Source: Comamonadaceae bacterium
Lineage (GTDB): Bacteria; Pseudomonadota; Gammaproteobacteria; Burkholderiales; Burkholderiaceae_C
Reading direction: 5' to 3'
Length of the DNA stretch: 64,000 bases
Assembly: GCA_947447985.1 (NCBI GenBank)
Contig: CANFLX010000001.1
Coordinates: 1 to 64,000 of the forward strand
In this document: in pieces, positions 29,923 to 38,465 of the stretch
Position numbering within the stretch: the first letter of the stretch is position 1
Layout: each line of letters opens with the position of its first letter
Made by a program: the position numbers and the translations under genes
The notes under the pieces: model-generated
Seen by the model: only the letters and a program-made list of their open reading frames with translations
Told to the model about the DNA's origin: nothing
Databases searched by the model: none

Positions 29923-32900
29923 ATGTCCATCCACGTAGCCCTGCACCACGTTACCCATTACCGCTACGACCGTCCTGTGCAGCTCGGCCCGCAGGTGGTG
30001 CGCCTGCGTCCGGCGCCGCACTGCCGCAGCCGCATCTTGTCGTACAGCCTGCGCATTGAGCCCGAAGAACATTTCATCAACTGGCAGCAGGACCCGTTTG
30101 CCAACTACCGGGCACGCTTGGTGTTTCCCAAGAAAACCACCGAATTCAAGGTCACGGTGGATTTGGTCACCGAGATGGCGGTGTTCAACCCCTTTGACTT
30201 TTTTGTCGAGCCCTCGGCTAAAGAAGTGCCCTTCAAGTACAGCGAGGCCTTGCAAGACGAATTGCAGTCGTATTTGGTCAAATTGCCGCGCACACCGCAG
30301 TTCAAAAAATACCTGTCCGCTCTGGACCGCAAACGCCAGCGCAGCATTGACTTTCTGGTGCAGACCAACCAGCGTTTGCACCAGGACATCCGCTACCTGA
30401 TCCGCATGGAGCCCGGTGTGCAAACGCCCGAGGAAACGCTGACCCTGCGCAGCGGCTCCTGCCGCGACTCGGCGTGGTTGTTGGTGCAGCTGTTTCGCCA
30501 CATGGGGCTGGCCTCGCGCTTTGTGTCGGGCTACCTGATTCAGCTCACACCCGACGTCAAGTCGCTCGACGGCCCCAGTGGCACCGAAGTCGATTTCACC
30601 GACCTGCATGCCTGGTGCGAGGTCTATCTGCCCGGTGCGGGCTGGATCGGCTTGGATCCGACTTCGGGCCTTCTGGCCGGCGAGGGCCACATTCCCTTGG
30701 CCTGCACGCCCCAGCCTTCCGCCGCAGCACCCATCGAGGGGCTGATGGACGAGGCGGAGGTGAGCTTTGACCACGAGATGTCCATTACCCGTATTTACGA
30801 GTCGCCCCGTGTGACCCGTCCCTATAGCGACGCGCAGTGGGCGGCCGTGTTGACGCTGGGTGAGTCGGTGGACGACAAACTCGAGGCGGGTGACGTGCGC
30901 CTGACCATGGGCGGTGAGCCGACCTTTGTGGCCGTCAACGACCGCGACGCGCCCGAGTGGAACACCGACGCCCTGGGCCCCACCAAACGAGGGCTGGCCA
31001 CCGAGCTGGTGCACAAGCTGCGCCAGGAATATGGGCAGGGTGGCTTTTTGCATTTCGGCCAGGGCAAGTGGTACCCCGGCGAGCAGTTGCCGCGCTGGGC
31101 CTTGAGCATTTACTGGCGCACCGACGGACAAGCCTGCTGGAGCGACCCCGCGCTGTTCGCTGACGAACGCGAGCCCAGCCACTACACCGCCGCGGATGCG
31201 CGCCGCTTCATTGACACGCTGGCCCAGCGCGTGGGCGTGTCGGACGCGCACATCCTGGCCGGGCATGAAGACGCCTGGTACTACCTGTGGCGCGAGCGTC
31301 GCCTGCCCGTCAATGTCGACCCGTTTGACGCACGGCTGGACGACGAGCTCGAACGTGCCCGCCTGCGCCGCGTTTTTTCGCAAGGTTTGCAGGCCGAGGT
31401 GGGTTATGTGCTGCCGCTGCGCCCCAGCGAAGCGGGCAAGGCGCAGTGGGAGACTGGCCGCTGGTTTGTGCGCGATGAGCGCCTCTACCTCATGCCGGGT
31501 GACTCCCCCATGGGCTGGCGTTTGCCCTTGGACTCTTTGCCCTGGGTAGCACCTACCGAGCGCCCTCAGCTGATGGAGCAAGATCCGTTTGCGCCGCGCA
31601 GCGCGCTCAAACCGACGACTGTGGCGCCTGCCCTGCAAATGCGCAGCGCGTCCGCCGCAGCCTCTGCGCCGCAGGCCGCGCCCGAGAAATTCAAGTCCGA
31701 CCCCACGCTCGTGCGCACGGCCGTCTGTGTGGAAGTGCGCGACCCGCGCCGCGCCAACGGCCCCAAGGCCGAAGAGCAGGGCACGGCCAGCGGCGTGTTG
31801 TACGTGTTCATGCCGCCCTTGCCGCGGCTGGACGATTACCTGGACCTGGTGGCTGCGGTGGAAGCTACGGCTCGGGAGCTGGGCGTCAAGATCGTGATGG
31901 AAGGCTATCCGCCAACGCGCGATCCGCGCCTCAAGCTGCTGCAAGTCACACCCGACCCGGGCGTGATTGAGGTCAACATCCACCCCGCGCACCACTGGGG
32001 CGAGGTGGTGGCGCACACCGAATTTTTGTACCAGGCGGCCTTTGAGACGCGCCTGTCGGCTGAGAAGTTCATGACCGACGGCCGCCACACCGGTACCGGC
32101 GGCGGCAACCATGTGGTGATGGGCGGCGCCACCCCGGCAGACAGCCCCTTTTTGCGCCGCCCCACGCTTCTGGCCAGCTTGCTGCTCTACTGGCACAACC
32201 ACCCCAGCCTGAGCTATTTGTTCAGCGGCATGTTCATTGGCCCCACCAGCCAGGCGCCGCGCGTGGACGAAGCGCGCAACGACCAGATCTATGAGCTGGA
32301 AATTGCGCTGCGAGAGATTCACCGCCTGAGCGAACAGGCCAAGGGCGTGCCAGGTGATGCCAACGCCACCGAGACCTACATGGCGCCGTGGCTGGTGGAC
32401 CGTACCTTGCGCAACATCCTGGTGGACGTGACCGGCAACACGCACCGCAGCGAGTTTTGCATCGACAAAATGTACTCACCGGATTCATCCACCGGGCGCT
32501 TAGGCTTGCTCGAGCTGCGTGCGTTCGAGATGCCACCGCACGCCCGCATGAGCGTGGTGCAGCAACTGCTGCTGCGTGCGCTGGTGGCGCGCTTTTGGGA
32601 GAAGCCTTACCTGGCCCCGGTCACCCGCTGGGGCACTGAGTTGCACGACCGCTTTTTGCTGCCGCATTGCGTGCAAGAGGACTTCAACGACGTGATCACC
32701 GAGCTGCAAGAGGCGGGCTTTGCGTTCGACGCGGCCTGGTTTGCACCGCATTTTGAGTTCCGCTTTCCGCTGGTGGGACAGATCCACACCAAGGGGGTTC
32801 GCTTGAGCCTGCGCCAGGCACTGGAGCCCTGGCATGTGATGGGCGAAGAAGGCACGTCGGGCGGCACGGCACGCTATGTGGACTCGTCGCTCGAGCGCAT

Positions 32901-33321
32901 TGAAGTCAAGGTCAACGGCCTCAACAGCAGCCGCTACACCGTCACCGTGAACGGCCACCCCGTACCCTTGCAAGCCACCGGCGTGGTCGGCGAGTATGTG
33001 GCCAGCGTGCGCTACAAGGCCTGGAACCCGCCGTCCTCTTTGCATCCGTCCATCGGCGTGCATGCGCCACTCACGTTTGACGTGGTGGACACCTGGATGC
33101 AGCGCTCGCTGGGGGGCTGCCAGTATTTTGTGTCGCACCCTGGCGGACTCGCCTACGACACCTTGCCGGTGAATGCCTACGAGGCAGAAAGCCGCCGCCT
33201 GGCGCGCTTTGCCCGCATGGGCCACACGCCGGGTAGCATGCAGGTGCCGCCGCCCAACAGCGCCGTGGTGCCCAGTGCAGAGTTTCCTTTCACCTTGGAC
33301 TTGCGCCGCTGTGTTGGGTGA
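29923..33321 (+). CDS. large transglutaminase-like protein with DUF2126 C-terminal region
   Basis: 1132-residue cytoplasmic protein. It opens with the bacterial transglutaminase N-terminal beta domain (ALHHVTHYRYDRPVQLGPQVVRLRP). The papain-like core follows, with Cys near residue 179 (RSGSCRDSAWLLVQLFRHMG), His near 228 (DLHAWCEVYLPGAGWIGLDP) and the trailing Asp. From about residue 300 to the end is a DUF2126 region (MGGEPTFVAVNDRDAPEWN, GGGNHVVMGG). In this family the two parts form a putative amide-cutting or ligating module. It is first gene of a three-gene set with an ATP-grasp/alpha-E protein and a smaller transglutaminase. No signal peptide is seen. Confidence 0.88.
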   Translation: MSIHVALHHVTHYRYDRPVQLGPQVVRLRPAPHCRSRILSYSLRIEPEEHFINWQQDPFANYRARLVFPKKTTEFKVTVDLVTEMAVFNPFDFFVEPSAKEVPFKYSEALQDELQSYLVKLPRTPQFKKYLSALDRKRQRSIDFLVQTNQRLHQDIRYLIRMEPGVQTPEETLTLRSGSCRDSAWLLVQLFRHMGLASRFVSGYLIQLTPDVKSLDGPSGTEVDFTDLHAWCEVYLPGAGWIGLDPTSGLLAGEGHIPLACTPQPSAAAPIEGLMDEAEVSFDHEMSITRIYESPRVTRPYSDAQWAAVLTLGESVDDKLEAGDVRLTMGGEPTFVAVNDRDAPEWNTDALGPTKRGLATELVHKLRQEYGQGGFLHFGQGKWYPGEQLPRWALSIYWRTDGQACWSDPALFADEREPSHYTAADARRFIDTLAQRVGVSDAHILAGHEDAWYYLWRERRLPVNVDPFDARLDDELERARLRRVFSQGLQAEVGYVLPLRPSEAGKAQWETGRWFVRDERLYLMPGDSPMGWRLPLDSLPWVAPTERPQLMEQDPFAPRSALKPTTVAPALQMRSASAAASAPQAAPEKFKSDPTLVRTAVCVEVRDPRRANGPKAEEQGTASGVLYVFMPPLPRLDDYLDLVAAVEATARELGVKIVMEGYPPTRDPRLKLLQVTPDPGVIEVNIHPAHHWGEVVAHTEFLYQAAFETRLSAEKFMTDGRHTGTGGGNHVVMGGATPADSPFLRRPTLLASLLLYWHNHPSLSYLFSGMFIGPTSQAPRVDEARNDQIYELEIALREIHRLSEQAKGVPGDANATETYMAPWLVDRTLRNILVDVTGNTHRSEFCIDKMYSPDSSTGRLGLLELRAFEMPPHARMSVVQQLLLRALVARFWEKPYLAPVTRWGTELHDRFLLPHCVQEDFNDVITELQEAGFAFDAAWFAPHFEFRFPLVGQIHTKGVRLSLRQALEPWHVMGEEGTSGGTARYVDSSLERIEVKVNGLNSSRYTVTVNGHPVPLQATGVVGEYVASVRYKAWNPPSSLHPSIGVHAPLTFDVVDTWMQRSLGGCQYFVSHPGGLAYDTLPVNAYEAESRRLARFARMGHTPGSMQVPPPNSAVVPSAEFPFTLDLRRCVG

Positions 33322-33367
33322 GCGGGCGCACCGCCAGCACCGCACTGCTGGGCAATAATCCAAGACC

Positions 33368-36109
33368 GTGGAAAACTACAAAACGCTCTCGCCCCAGCCA
33401 GGAATGGCGCGCAGCGCGTTGCCAGCAGCCAAGCTGAGCACTGCTGAATTGCTGCAACAGGCTCAAACGGCGCCGGATGGCGTCTGGGACGAATTGCGTG
33501 GGGGCGTTGACGGCAGCTTGCCCGCCCCGCACCCCGGCGTGGTGCCACTGAGCGCGCCCTGGGACGCGTTTTTGCAGCATCTCGGGCCGCAGGGGCTGGA
33601 GAGCCTCACCCCGCGCGTGGCCCAGTTGGAGCGCCAGGTGCGCGACAACGGCATCTCCTACAACGTCTATGCCGATGCCGACCGGCCGCAGCGCCCCTGG
33701 GCGCTAGACCTGCTGCCCCTGATGGTGGATGCGCTCAGCTGGCAGCAAATTGAATCGGGGGTGCTGCAGCGCATGCGCTTGCTCGAGCACATCATGGCCG
33801 ACACCTACGGCCCGCAGCGTTTGCTCAAGACCGGCATGCTGCCCACGGCACTGGTGCAAGGCCACCCCGGCTATTTGCACGCCATGCAGGGCGTGGCCCC
33901 AGTGGGCGGCCAGCACTTGGCCTTGGCGGCCTTTGACTTGGCACGGGGCCCGGACGGCTGTTGGTGGATGCTGTCGCAGCGCACCGAGGCGCCTTCCGGC
34001 CTGGGCTATTTGCTGGAAAACCGGCTGCTGATATCGCGCCAGTTTCCGCAGGCCTTTGAGGCCATGCCAGTACAGCGCCTGGCCAATGCCTATAGGGCGC
34101 TGGTCGATGGCATCAAGCAGCGCTCGCCCGCTGGCGCCGATGCCCACATCGCGCTGCTGACTCCAGGCCCCTACAACGAGACCTATTTTGAGCACGCCTA
34201 CCTGGCGCGCTACCTGGGCCTCACCTTGGTGCAAGGTGGTGACTTGCTGGTGCGCCACCAAAAGCTTTACCTCAAAACCCTGCAAGGGCTGCAGCGCGTG
34301 CACGGCCTGCTCAAGCGGGTGGACGATGCCTGGCTGGACCCGCTGGAGTTGCGTGCCGAATCCACCCTGGGCGTGCCCGGTTTGCTGCAGGTGGTGCGCG
34401 CGGGCAATGTGCTGGTGGCCAATGCGCCAGGCTCGGGCTTTTTGGAATCGAGCGCCTTGCTGGGCTTTATGCCGGCCTTGGCCAAATCGGTGTTGGGCGA
34501 AGAGCTGCGCCTGCCCGCCATTCCAAGCTGGTGGTGCGGTGAGCGCAGTGCCATGCAGCAGGTACTGCCGCGCATGGCCGATTGCGTGATCAAGCCGAGC
34601 TACCCCGCGTTTTCGAGCCGCCCGAGCTTTGAGCCAGTGCTGGGGCGCAACCTGTCGCAGCGGGAACGCGACGAGTGGTCGGGGCGCATTTTTCGGGACG
34701 GTGCAGCGCACACGCTGCAAGCCTTTTTGCCGATTTCGCACACTCCGGTCTGGCAGACCCACGCGGCGCAAGCCTCGATCGGCGCGCGCCCGGTGATTCT
34801 GCGGGTGTTTGCCCTGGCCAATACCCAAGGCGGCTGGGACGTGCTGCCCGGTGGCTTGGCGCGCTTGGGCACGCGCGAGGGCATTGCGTCCATGCAGCGT
34901 GGCGGCAGCAGCGCCGATGTGTGGGTGCTGACCGGGCGCTCTGGCACCGATGCCGAAGCCGCTGTGCCGCCCACGCAAAATCCATTGCAATCTCAGTTTC
35001 AGTCTCAGTCTCAGTCCCAGTCCCAGACTTCTTTGCCGCAGGCGCCAGACGCCTCCGTTGCGACCGGACTGCCCCCCTTGCCGGGCATGCCCTGGCTGAT
35101 GCCCGGCGTGGCAGGCACCGCCCAACGACAGCGCATCGTGACCAGCCGGGCCGCAGAAAACTTGTTTTGGATGGGCCGCTACACCGAGCGCAGCGAAAAC
35201 TTGTTGCGCCTCACACGCTTGTCGCTGGATGTGCTGGGCAGCGAAGACCAGACTTGTGCCCCCCTCATTGCCTGGCTCAACCAACTGGCCGTCACGCATG
35301 GCATGGTGGTGGCTGGCGTGCCTGCGGCACAGCAGTCGCGCCGCGTGTTTGAGCGCTCGCTGGTGGCAGGGCTGTGGGACACGCAACACACCACCGGCGT
35401 GGGCTTCAATCTCAAGGCCGTGTATTTGGCAGCCTCGTGCGTGCGGGAGCGGCTCTCACCTGAGCACTGGAGTTTGATCGAGCAGGCCCAAGCCACGCTG
35501 CTGCAGCCCGATGTCACCGACCGCCATGATCCGGTGCAAGCCCAGCGCGTGCTGGTGCGCACCAGCCAGCTGATGGCAGCGCTCACCGGTGCCCAAACCG
35601 ACCGCATGACGCGCGACGACGGATGGCGGCTGCTCTCGATTGGTCGCCACATTGAGCGGCTGGACTTCTTGGCCCATGCGCTGGCCAGCGCGGTCAGCGC
35701 AGGCGCATTGCAAGAGCAGGCGGGCTTTGATGCGGTGCTGGCACTCTTTGACAGCACCATCAGCTTTCATGCCCAGTACCAGCAGTCGCGCACCGTGGCC
35801 GCCTTGCTGGAGCTGGTGCTAACCAACGCGGACAACCCGCGCTCGCTCGCCTGGGTGGCCCACACCTTGCGCGCGCGCTTGGCGCGTATGGGCGGCCTCG
35901 CAGAAGGGGGAACCGAAGCGCTGGCCGCGAAAGTGCCGACATTGGCCAATGCCGATCTGCGCGCCCTGTGCCCGGACGGCATGCACACCACGCCTGAGCT
36001 GCTGGCCTTGCTGCAAGACTGCCGCAACACGGCGCGTGCGACCTCCGACAGCCTGAATACCTTGTTCTTTACTCATAGCGGTGAATCTTCTCAAAGCGTG
36101 GGGGCCTGA
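33368..36109 (+). CDS. circularly permuted ATP-grasp and alpha-E domain fusion protein
   Basis: 913-residue fusion starting at GTG 33368. Residues about 80-520 are the circularly permuted ATP-grasp (DUF404/DUF407) domain: NGISYNVYADADRPQRPWALDLLP and GQHLALAAFDLARGP-like strands. A low-complexity Gln/Ser linker at about 540-560 joins it to an alpha-E (DUF403) helical domain that begins TSRAAENLFWMGRYTERSENLLRL near residue 592. In other bacteria these are often separate adjacent genes. The ATP-grasp should activate a carboxylate for amide bond formation; substrate unknown. It overlaps the following transglutaminase by ATG/TGA coupling. Confidence 0.88.
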   Translation: MENYKTLSPQPGMARSALPAAKLSTAELLQQAQTAPDGVWDELRGGVDGSLPAPHPGVVPLSAPWDAFLQHLGPQGLESLTPRVAQLERQVRDNGISYNVYADADRPQRPWALDLLPLMVDALSWQQIESGVLQRMRLLEHIMADTYGPQRLLKTGMLPTALVQGHPGYLHAMQGVAPVGGQHLALAAFDLARGPDGCWWMLSQRTEAPSGLGYLLENRLLISRQFPQAFEAMPVQRLANAYRALVDGIKQRSPAGADAHIALLTPGPYNETYFEHAYLARYLGLTLVQGGDLLVRHQKLYLKTLQGLQRVHGLLKRVDDAWLDPLELRAESTLGVPGLLQVVRAGNVLVANAPGSGFLESSALLGFMPALAKSVLGEELRLPAIPSWWCGERSAMQQVLPRMADCVIKPSYPAFSSRPSFEPVLGRNLSQRERDEWSGRIFRDGAAHTLQAFLPISHTPVWQTHAAQASIGARPVILRVFALANTQGGWDVLPGGLARLGTREGIASMQRGGSSADVWVLTGRSGTDAEAAVPPTQNPLQSQFQSQSQSQSQTSLPQAPDASVATGLPPLPGMPWLMPGVAGTAQRQRIVTSRAAENLFWMGRYTERSENLLRLTRLSLDVLGSEDQTCAPLIAWLNQLAVTHGMVVAGVPAAQQSRRVFERSLVAGLWDTQHTTGVGFNLKAVYLAASCVRERLSPEHWSLIEQAQATLLQPDVTDRHDPVQAQRVLVRTSQLMAALTGAQTDRMTRDDGWRLLSIGRHIERLDFLAHALASAVSAGALQEQAGFDAVLALFDSTISFHAQYQQSRTVAALLELVLTNADNPRSLAWVAHTLRARLARMGGLAEGGTEALAAKVPTLANADLRALCPDGMHTTPELLALLQDCRNTARATSDSLNTLFFTHSGESSQSVGA
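34988..35029 (+). repeat. in-frame hexanucleotide repeat (CAGTCT-like, seven units)
   Basis: Seven consecutive six-base units, CAATCT CAGTTT CAGTCT CAGTCT CAGTCC CAGTCC CAGACT, encode the Gln-Ser-rich linker QSQFQSQSQSQSQT. The unit is a multiple of three, so expansion or contraction would change linker length without breaking the frame. It joins the ATP-grasp and alpha-E domains. Confidence 0.8.
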
Positions 36110-37092
36110 TGCTGCTGCACATTACCCACGAAACGCTCTACGACTACGCACCCGGGGTCGATACGGCGCAGCACATGGCGCATTTGCAGCCACCGGACAC
36201 GCCGTACCAAAGCTGCCTCAGCCACCAGTTGGAGGTGGATCCGCCGTGTTCTGACCTGGACACCCAGCGGGATGCGTTTGGCAACTTTCGCAGCTATTGG
36301 TCCATGTCCAGCTTTCACCAGCAACTGCGCGTGCGGGCGCACAGTGTGCTTCGCACCCATAGCCCGCAAGGCGACCTGTTGGATGCCATGGCCTTGGAGG
36401 ACCTGGGTGGAGACGCTTCCTCAGCGCCGCAACTCGCACAGGCCCAGCGTGCGGGCAGGGCCTGGGAGGCAGCGCGTGATGCTTATCTCTATGCCTCGGG
36501 CCAAGCGGGCGATGCCGCCAGCGAGTTCAGCTATGCCTCGCACCATGCCCCCATTGCACAGGCCTTTGCCGCTTATGCGGCCTCGAGCTTTAGCGAGGGC
36601 AGGCCCTTGGCCGCAGCCGCCTGTGAGTTGATGGCGCGCATCCACAGCGATTTCACTTACGAGGCCTTGAGTACTGAAATCAGCACGCCCGCCCTGGAGG
36701 TGCTACAAGAGCGCCGGGGCGTCTGCCAGGACTTCGCCCATGTGCTGCTGGCCTGCCTGCGCTCGCTGGGTTTGGCCGCGCGCTACGTGAGTGGTTACCT
36801 GCTCACCGAGCCGCCGCCCGGCCAGCCCCGGCTGACGGGTGCGGATGCCTCGCATGCCTGGGTTTCGGTGTACCTGCCCGACTTGGGGGGCAGTCGCGGC
36901 TTGCCCCATGGCGGCTGGCTGGACCTGGATCCGACCAACAAGCGCGCAGGCCTGGGAACGCCTGGCCCGGACTATGTGCGTTTGGCGGTGGGACGGGACT
37001 TTGCCGATGTGTCGCCCTTGCGTGGGGTCTTGCAAGGCGGGGCGAACCACACCTTGACGGTGCGGGTGACGGTGGCGCCGGTGTCCGTCTGA
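36109..37092 (+). CDS. transglutaminase family protein
   Basis: 327-residue transglutaminase-like protein with the N-terminal beta domain (LLHITHETLYDYAPGVDTAQHM) and papain-like core: Cys near 205 (RRGVCQDFAHVLLACLRSLG), His near 248 (DASHAWVSVYLPD) and Asp in GWLDLDPTNK. It is the third gene of the ATP-grasp/alpha-E operon, overlapping the gene before it by one base. Its last 47 codons and stop region lie in a 141-bp repeat. The native end, judging by the second repeat copy, was probably APVAQ rather than APVSV, changed when the acyltransferase gene arrived. Confidence 0.88.
   Translation: MLLHITHETLYDYAPGVDTAQHMAHLQPPDTPYQSCLSHQLEVDPPCSDLDTQRDAFGNFRSYWSMSSFHQQLRVRAHSVLRTHSPQGDLLDAMALEDLGGDASSAPQLAQAQRAGRAWEAARDAYLYASGQAGDAASEFSYASHHAPIAQAFAAYAASSFSEGRPLAAAACELMARIHSDFTYEALSTEISTPALEVLQERRGVCQDFAHVLLACLRSLGLAARYVSGYLLTEPPPGQPRLTGADASHAWVSVYLPDLGGSRGLPHGGWLDLDPTNKRAGLGTPGPDYVRLAVGRDFADVSPLRGVLQGGANHTLTVRVTVAPVSV
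36943..37083 (+). repeat. 141-bp direct repeat, copy 1 (in transglutaminase 3' end)
   Basis: Bases 36943-37083 are identical, as read by eye, to 38208-38348 (offset 1265). The copy forms the 3' end of the intact transglutaminase reading frame. The next base differs between copies, which marks the junction with the inserted acyltransferase segment. Confidence 0.95.
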
Positions 37093-38123
37093 TGAATTTC
37101 TTTGCAATGTGCAACGGTATGTTCTCGGGGAGCAAAAACATACCGGCACGCAACAACTTCGACCTGGTCCGCTTTTGCTTGGCCATGGTGGTTTGTTGGG
37201 TCCACGCGAGCATCCTGTCTGGGCAGCCGGCGCTGGCCCCTATCCAGGATTTCTTGAGCTCGGAGATTGCCGTTCAAGGATTTTTCGCCGTCAGCGGGTT
37301 TCTGATTTTAATGAGCTACGAGCGCTCAAGCTCGATGAAGTCTTACGTCGAAAAGCGGGTGCGCCGTCTGGTGCCTGCCTACGTCACTGTCATTGTTTTG
37401 AGTGCTTTGCTGCTCAGTGCCTTTAGCAGTGCGCAAGACTTTTTCTTCACCCGCGAATGGTGGGCCTACCTGGCGGCCAATCTGAGCTACTTGAATTTTC
37501 TGCATCCGGAACTTCCGGGTCTGTTTCAAGGCAATGTGGTTCACGCGGTCAACGGTGCCCTTTGGACCTTGAAGGTGGAGATTGCGTTTTACCTCTCGGT
37601 ACCTGCATTGGTCTGGATCATCGGGCGGGTGGGGGCGGCGCCCGTGTTGCTCAGTACCTTTGTCCTGTCATCGATCTATGCAAGCTTCGTCGGTGGACCG
37701 CTTCAGCATCAATTGCCGGGCGAGTTGCGCTACTTCATGGCGGGGGCAGCCTGCTACTACGGGTGGCCTTATCTGCAAAACCGGTGGAAGCTCGTGGCCG
37801 CAATCTGCGTGGCGCTTTTTGTTATCGGAAAATTTATCCCGCTCGGATTCATCATGCCTGCGGTCGTCGGCACCTTGGTGATTTGTACAGGGTTCGCCCT
37901 CTACTTGGGAGACTTTGGCAAATATGGCGATTTCTCCTATGGCGTTTACATCTTGCATTTCCCCATCATCCAAACTTTGACCCAGACGGGCGTGTTCGAG
38001 CGCAGCCCGTGGGGCGGTCTGTTGCTTGCGGTTGCTCTGACGCTGGCTGGCGCTGTCATTTTGTGGAAACTCATTGAGAGCCGGTTCTTGCGCCGTCGCA
38101 ACAGTAATCTAGACATGGCATAG
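37092..38123 (+). CDS. acyltransferase family 3 (OafA/YrhL-like) membrane protein
   Basis: 343-residue inner-membrane protein with about ten hydrophobic segments. The N-terminal RNNFDLVRFCLAMVVCWVHA and GFFAVSGFLILMSYERS, then VKRVRRLVPAY-like basic motif, are the acyltransferase-3 hallmarks (NFDLLRF, FFVISGFL, RxxR). Members O-acetylate or succinylate surface glycans or lipids. The start overlaps the transglutaminase stop (TGATG); internal ATGs at 37107 and 37119 are alternatives. It lies between two perfect 141-bp direct repeats. Two sampled lines have 47-48% G+C against about 67% in a sampled line of the ATP-grasp gene, so it is likely foreign. Confidence 0.85.
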   Translation: MNFFAMCNGMFSGSKNIPARNNFDLVRFCLAMVVCWVHASILSGQPALAPIQDFLSSEIAVQGFFAVSGFLILMSYERSSSMKSYVEKRVRRLVPAYVTVIVLSALLLSAFSSAQDFFFTREWWAYLAANLSYLNFLHPELPGLFQGNVVHAVNGALWTLKVEIAFYLSVPALVWIIGRVGAAPVLLSTFVLSSIYASFVGGPLQHQLPGELRYFMAGAACYYGWPYLQNRWKLVAAICVALFVIGKFIPLGFIMPAVVGTLVICTGFALYLGDFGKYGDFSYGVYILHFPIIQTLTQTGVFERSPWGGLLLAVALTLAGAVILWKLIESRFLRRRNSNLDMA

Positions 38124-38152
38124 ACCTAGCGCGGCCGCAAATGTTCCGTGGC

Positions 38153-38200
38153 CACACCGATGAGCGGTGTGCTCGGGGCAACCCGACCTGCAGTCGGGTT
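38153..38200 (+). repeat. tandem perfect hairpins beside repeat copy 2
   Basis: Two adjacent inverted repeats: CACACCG-ATGAG-CGGTGTG (38153-38171) and AACCCGAC-CTGCA-GTCGGGTT (38180-38200). Neither is followed by a T tract. They end 7 bp before the second 141-bp repeat and are part of the inserted segment. They could be a weak terminator for the acyltransferase gene or a structure linked to its insertion. Confidence 0.6.
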
Positions 38201-38207
38201 ATGTGCC

Positions 38208-38348
38208 CGCGCAGGCCTGGGAACGCCTGGCCCGGACTATGTGCGTTTGGCGGTGGGACGGGACTTTGCCGATGTGTCGCCCTTGCGTGGGGTCTTGCAA
38301 GGCGGGGCGAACCACACCTTGACGGTGCGGGTGACGGTGGCGCCGGTG
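38208..38348 (+). repeat. 141-bp direct repeat, copy 2 (detached transglutaminase 3' end)
   Basis: Perfect copy of 36943-37083. Recombination between the copies would remove the acyltransferase gene and rejoin the transglutaminase gene to its probable native stop at 38355-38357. Confidence 0.95.
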
Positions 38349-38357
38349 GCGCAGTAG
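38208..38357 (+). pseudogene. displaced C-terminal fragment of the transglutaminase gene
   Basis: The repeat copy plus nine further bases read in frame as the last residues of the transglutaminase, ending ...TVRVTVAPVAQ then TAG. The start and core are missing. It appears to be the original gene end cut off by insertion of the acyltransferase segment. The track ORF beginning at 38148 is just this fragment with unrelated bases in front. Confidence 0.8.
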
Positions 38358-38395
38358 GCCCCGAGAACCCCTTCTGCTACAGTGGTCTTTTAGGC

Positions 38396-38415
38396 AGCCT
38401 CGGCAACGAGGCTTT
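38396..38415 (+). terminator. weak terminator-like hairpin before the sensor kinase gene
   Basis: AGCCTCG-GCAA-CGAGGCT is a perfect 7-bp stem with a GNRA tetraloop, followed by only two further T residues. By position it may end the transglutaminase operon transcript, the job it would have had before the acyltransferase insertion. The short T run keeps confidence low. Confidence 0.45.
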
Positions 38416-38465
38416 GCGCTCGGACCGCGTATTGGCGCTTGGGCGGGCCTTTTGGGATCACCTTT

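Noticed and set aside
29866-32445. 859-aa minus-strand ORF opposite the large transglutaminase
   Set aside because: No domain or signal, composition typical of an antisense shadow, and the plus-strand protein is well supported.
38148-38357. 69-aa ORF as a separate gene
   Set aside because: It is only the displaced transglutaminase 3' end fused by chance to upstream insert bases.
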